64,000 bases of DNA from Janthinobacterium sp. J1-1 (GTDB lineage: Bacteria > Pseudomonadota > Gammaproteobacteria > Burkholderiales > Burkholderiaceae_D), in the NCBI RefSeq assembly GCF_030944405.1, contig NZ_CP132340.1:124001-188000 (forward strand), read 5' to 3'. Each line of letters opens with the position of its first letter. Position 1 is the stretch's first letter. Position numbers and translations under genes: made by a program. A model generated the notes under the pieces. The model had not been told where the DNA came from and ran no database searches. It was given only the letters and a program-made list of their open reading frames with translations. This document shows, one piece after another, positions 60,752-64,000 of the stretch.

Positions 60752-61795
60752 ATGAGTATTCAGGAGCGTCAGATCCAGCAGGGCGCCGCCGGCAGCGCAG
60801 TAGCGGCAGCGCAGCTGCAAGCGGTCGAGCACCTGCTGTCGCGCCCTAACAACGGCGATGTGGATGCGCATTTCACGTTGGGGTCCATGTACGCCGGCGC
60901 CGTGGACGGCGACGGGATGGTACCGCAAAAAAATCAGGCGCTGGCGTGTGTCCACTTTCGGGCAGCGGCTGCCGGTGGCCACGTCGAAGCGCGTCTGGCA
61001 GCGGCGAAGCTGTTCGCTACCAGGGGCATCGCAGGCCTTGATGTCGACTTGACGCAAGCGTGGAAGCTGGTCAGGCGCGCAACGCAGTTGGGCTCGAAGG
61101 ACGCGCAGCGGATCATGACGAGCTGTTATCTGGACAAAGGTAATCTGGAGCGTTTACTTGCGGCCGTGCAGTTTTCGTCCGCGTTCCCGAGGTTGCAGCC
61201 CGGGACCATGCCAGGCAGTGTGAAGCAGGCACCGGCAGATTTTCCGGAAGGTGGTTTTGCACGCCATCCGGGCCAGGCAAAGTCGTATTCGCTCGAACGC
61301 ACCAGCTGGTTCGATCAGGATACGTTTCCAGCAAGGCCAGGTGCGTATGAACGCCTGCACGAGGACGTCATCGAATTCGCCTATTGGGATGGTCACCGGT
61401 GGTCGCAGTCCGGCAGCGTGGCGGAAGACGTTGCTCGGGTGCCTGGGGCGCGCGCGGCGGGCGCCTCACGGCAGCACGTACGCTGGCGCGGCCTGCGGCA
61501 TAGCCCGGATATGCCGCACGTCGCGGTGGCGCCAGCGCCTGGCCCACTGCGCGCAGAGCTGGAAATTGATGGCTACGTTGGACACCATGAACAAGGCTCG
61601 CCGCAGATCCGGCAGGTCCACGTGGCAAAGACGACCCGCGCCAGGGATGGCGGCTTTCTGACCATGTGTGGCCACATGGCCCGGCCGGGACAGGCGCTGC
61701 GTCTGTGGTCCGATGCGCAGGGGCTGAAGATCGTCGATGGCCACCAGCCGACATTATGTGCGGTGTGTCTCAAGCTAACCTTCGAGCTGACCTGA
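60752..61795 (+). CDS. Sel1-repeat-like protein
   Basis: A 347-aa protein from ATG 60752. Residues about 35-120 contain two or three Sel1-like helical repeats (DAHFTLGSMYAGAVDGDGMVPQKN, ACVHFRAAAAGGHVEARLAAAKLFA). The rest is not recognised and includes a C-terminal segment with two close cysteine pairs (TMCGHM, LCAVCLKL) that may bind zinc. No signal peptide. Sel1 repeats mediate protein contacts; function here unknown. Confidence 0.65.
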   Translation: MSIQERQIQQGAAGSAVAAAQLQAVEHLLSRPNNGDVDAHFTLGSMYAGAVDGDGMVPQKNQALACVHFRAAAAGGHVEARLAAAKLFATRGIAGLDVDLTQAWKLVRRATQLGSKDAQRIMTSCYLDKGNLERLLAAVQFSSAFPRLQPGTMPGSVKQAPADFPEGGFARHPGQAKSYSLERTSWFDQDTFPARPGAYERLHEDVIEFAYWDGHRWSQSGSVAEDVARVPGARAAGASRQHVRWRGLRHSPDMPHVAVAPAPGPLRAELEIDGYVGHHEQGSPQIRQVHVAKTTRARDGGFLTMCGHMARPGQALRLWSDAQGLKIVDGHQPTLCAVCLKLTFELT

Positions 61796-61862
61796 TGCCA
61801 GCCTGTCACGCTAGCCTTTGGCCCGGTGCGACGCAGCTGGTGCGTTCATCGGTGACCAACCG

Positions 61863-62183
61863 ATGAAAGTGCGCGCCAACCCGTCAGCGGCAGGCGTTGG
61901 TCAGCGCGTTTGCCTGACTGCCGATCCGCGCAGCGTGCACAGTTTCCTGGCCGGATACGACGATGGTCGCGCCGCGCTGTGGCAGCGCTTCGAGCACGCA
62001 TATGCGTCCCGGGCAATGGTGCCGGATGCCGAGGCGACCAGCACCGCATTCGCACATTTTGAAATGGCGGCGTACCTGGCTACGCGTAGTTTGCCGTGGG
62101 CGTGGCGCCCGTGTGCCACGCGCTGGCTGATGGGCGCCAGGCTGCACCTGGCGACACTGGGAGTGACAACATGGATGATCTGA
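61863..62183 (+). CDS. Small hypothetical protein
   Basis: A 106-aa protein from ATG 61863, helical, no signal or motif. It overlaps the next gene by 13 bp, in the same operon-like group of rightward accessory genes. Confidence 0.5.
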   Translation: MKVRANPSAAGVGQRVCLTADPRSVHSFLAGYDDGRAALWQRFEHAYASRAMVPDAEATSTAFAHFEMAAYLATRSLPWAWRPCATRWLMGARLHLATLGVTTWMI

Positions 62184-62572
62184 GCGAATTCGACTGGGGC
62201 GGCAGCGGGCATCTGGCGAAGGAAGTAGACGGCGAGACGGTCTGGAGTGGCAGCGTCATGGCCTGTCTGTATTTCGACAAACGGATCAACCACCGCAATG
62301 CCTACAACGACTTTCCCTGCCGCGTCACGTTCCGGCCGGGCGAGCTGGAAATTGCGTACAACTACGATGGTTCGCTGCGGGCCAGCGAGCACCCGGACAT
62401 GGTCTACCGCGGCAAGGAAAACGGGCCAGGCCACTACTACCTCTGGAACGGCAGGAACGGCGCTGGCAAAGGCAATGCGCGGATGCACCTGGCCAAAGCG
62501 AATGTGCTCGAAGGCTCATGGGAAGAAGACGGGCTGCGTGGCATGTGGATGGTCATCCTGCGACGCGGCTAG
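62171..62572 (+). CDS. Hypothetical protein
   Basis: A 133-aa acidic soluble protein starting at ATG 62171, with tryptophan- and glycine-rich beta-type segments (VWSGSVMACLYFDKRI, GHYYLWNGRNGAGKG, LEGSWEEDGLRGMWMVIL). This looks like a small beta-barrel fold of the lipocalin-like kind, but I cannot name a family. Confidence 0.6.
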   Translation: MDDLSEFDWGGSGHLAKEVDGETVWSGSVMACLYFDKRINHRNAYNDFPCRVTFRPGELEIAYNYDGSLRASEHPDMVYRGKENGPGHYYLWNGRNGAGKGNARMHLAKANVLEGSWEEDGLRGMWMVILRRG

Positions 62573-62627
62573 TCCTGCCGCATCCCCCACCTGAGCACCA
62601 GAGCAACCCATCACTCAAGGATATTCC

Positions 62628-63632
62628 ATGCGCAAGACCGAATCGAATGCCACCACCATGTTCCGCTCGAAGGGGCTGACACGCAAGAACATGACCTTTG
62701 TCGGCGATGTGTTCATCGACGGCGACCTCAATAGCGCCGGCCTGCTATTCATCGGAGGCAATCTGACGGTTTCCGGGTCGTGCCATTTGAACGAGCTGAT
62801 TTGTCTGGGCGATATCACTGTCGAGGGCAACCTCAGCTGTGGCGACATCCGGATGCGCGGGATATTGTCGTGCAAGGGTAATCTGGCGGCATACGATTTG
62901 TTCGTCACGAATGATCTGCAGGAGTTGCGCTACTGGGATGGCGCCACGCGCCGCGAACAGGTCCTGCTGGCATTTGGAGAAGCGCGCAGTGAGTCGTATG
63001 AACAAAGCGACATTTTCACCAGCGGAAATTCAGTCGTGGTCGGCGGATGGTTCGATGTAGACGATTTTGACATTCAGGGCGGCGTGTCGATTGGCGGCGA
63101 TGCCATCAATGTCGATGGCCAGATTCGCGGCATGCTCGACTGCGGCGGCACACTCTCAGGCGAGGGGCTGTGGGTAGCCGGCTACGCCTATGTCGCTCAG
63201 TCGATCCACGTTACCGGTAAGCTGATCGCAGCAAACCTCACGTGTCGCGGCAGCTGCGTGGCCGGATCGATCCAGGTGGATGAAGACCTCGACGTCGCGC
63301 AGGCTATCGTTAGTGACGGGGACATCGAGGTCGGCGGCCATCTCCGGTCGGATAACAGGATCCAGGCGCGTGGCCTGGTCCGGGCCGGCAAAAGTGTCCA
63401 GTCAGCATCCTCGATCTTTGCGCTCAAGGGGGTGCGGGCGGGCCGCAGCTACGGCATTTACGCCGGCCTCGATGTCCCGGAGGAACACAAGGCAGCGCAT
63501 GGGTTCATTGCCTGCCGCACCACGCCGGATGGCATCAAGGCCGGGGTCCATGTCAAGGGCAAGCGCTTCAGGCAGTTGAAGGAACGCCAGCTGGTCAGTT
63601 GGCCGGCATCGGACCGCTCGGACGGTGTATAG
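62628..63632 (+). CDS. Bactofilin/polymer-forming beta-helix-like protein
   Basis: A 334-aa protein made of short repeating strands of the type GDVFIDGDLNSAGLLFIGGNLTVSG, repeated through the chain except for an insertion at about 95-130. This predicts a right-handed beta-solenoid, as in bactofilins and other polymer-forming proteins. It is longer than a typical bactofilin and lacks a signal peptide. It could form a filament or scaffold. Carriage on a conjugative element is unusual. Confidence 0.68.
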   Translation: MRKTESNATTMFRSKGLTRKNMTFVGDVFIDGDLNSAGLLFIGGNLTVSGSCHLNELICLGDITVEGNLSCGDIRMRGILSCKGNLAAYDLFVTNDLQELRYWDGATRREQVLLAFGEARSESYEQSDIFTSGNSVVVGGWFDVDDFDIQGGVSIGGDAINVDGQIRGMLDCGGTLSGEGLWVAGYAYVAQSIHVTGKLIAANLTCRGSCVAGSIQVDEDLDVAQAIVSDGDIEVGGHLRSDNRIQARGLVRAGKSVQSASSIFALKGVRAGRSYGIYAGLDVPEEHKAAHGFIACRTTPDGIKAGVHVKGKRFRQLKERQLVSWPASDRSDGV

Positions 63633-63809
63633 GCACCAGGCTCGGAAAGCCGATCTCATGCCTGCCGCAGCCGCCGGGTTGAGCCGCGGCCGCAAGCAGC
63701 ACGCGCGAATGGAGTTCGAAGCCGCCCTCTTCCCGGCGCCGTGGGACGCCAAAATCGGACCAAATCGAGCTTGGTATACGACTTTTCCGGATTCTGTGTT
63801 CTGCGCTGT

Positions 63810-64000
63810 CTACGGCGAGCTCTTGTCGTCGAAGGTGCCCAGACGGTCCCATTGGAACTGCACCTTGACCCGGCCGTAGCCGTCGGTATGGATTTCCTCG
63901 CCGGGCGGGCCGACCACGGTGGCCGTTTGCACCCCGTCGATGCGCACCTGATGGCTGTGAAAATGGCGGCCCGGGCGCCATGGCGTGTCGCGCGGCAGGC
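63810..64000 (-). pseudogene. VgrG fragment (type VI secretion spike), cut at the window edge
   Basis: Leftward frame reading WRPGRHFHSHQVRIDGVQTATVVGPPGEEIHTDGYGRVKVQFQWDRLG, which is the conserved OB-fold/gp5-like region of VgrG. After FDDKSSP a TAG stops the frame where VgrG proteins continue with a Cys-Trp-x-Arg-Val stretch, so the 3' part is missing. The 5' part lies outside the window. The break at about 63810 may mark a junction between element and foreign DNA. Confidence 0.65.

Overview
The window looks like a large part of a self-transmissible plasmid (or a closely related integrative element) from a GC-rich betaproteobacterium, probably Burkholderiales/Oxalobacteraceae. Supporting this are a complete F-type mating-pair-formation operon, a MobF relaxase, KfrA, a ParB-type protein, KlcA and SSB, and CzcE/CzcI-type metal proteins typical of that group. 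The host assignment is inference. No replication initiator is visible.

Layout. (1) 1-19.1 kb, + strand: tra operon in the order pilin, traL, E, K, B, dsbC-like, V, C, trbI, S26 peptidase, W, U, trbC, traN (split in two), small gene, traF, H, G, then small genes and a frameshifted PD-(D/E)XK nuclease. (2) 19.2-25.6 kb, - strand: two small genes, an M48 membrane protease, the relaxase TraI, the coupling protein TraD and a small relaxosome protein. (3) 25.6-26.2 kb: a gene-free, hairpin- and repeat-rich candidate oriT/control region. (4) 26.2-28.0 kb, + strand: a StbABC/TraKLM-like operon. Blocks 2-4 are arranged like R388 trwC-trwB-trwA-oriT-stbABC, but they are joined to an F-type transfer apparatus. 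(5) 28.1-34.4 kb, - strand: small genes, ssb, parB-like and klcA-type antirestriction, all read toward oriT. (6) 34.6-54.6 kb: an insertion of an IS630 remnant, an IS66 element, two tiny Cys-rich secreted proteins, a broken resolvase, a heavy-metal module (czcE-, czcI-like, FTR1/cytochrome c, lspA, lpd, czcCBA, merR, a CDF transporter) and a Tn3-family transposase whose right inverted repeat ends just before a truncated SRAP gene. (7) 54.7-59.8 kb, mostly - strand: small genes, kfrA, a decayed integrase, radC, hns. (8) 60.5-63.6 kb, + strand: unrecognised accessory genes, a Sel1-type and a bactofilin-like protein. (9) A vgrG fragment enters at the right edge.

The most interesting signal is regulatory. 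Two copies of a roughly 585-bp, hairpin-rich, non-coding sequence (33771-34355 and 58553-59142) lie directly upstream of klcA and radC. The genes behind them read toward oriT, so the strand expected to enter the recipient first would be their template. Position, orientation and gene content resemble the single-stranded-DNA promoters (Frpo type) of the F-plasmid leading region. A separate 14-bp palindrome, TTTCGCGCGCGAAA, occurs at four places (one with a mismatch), three of them at operon heads. It is a candidate operator for the plasmid's own ParB/KorB-like protein.
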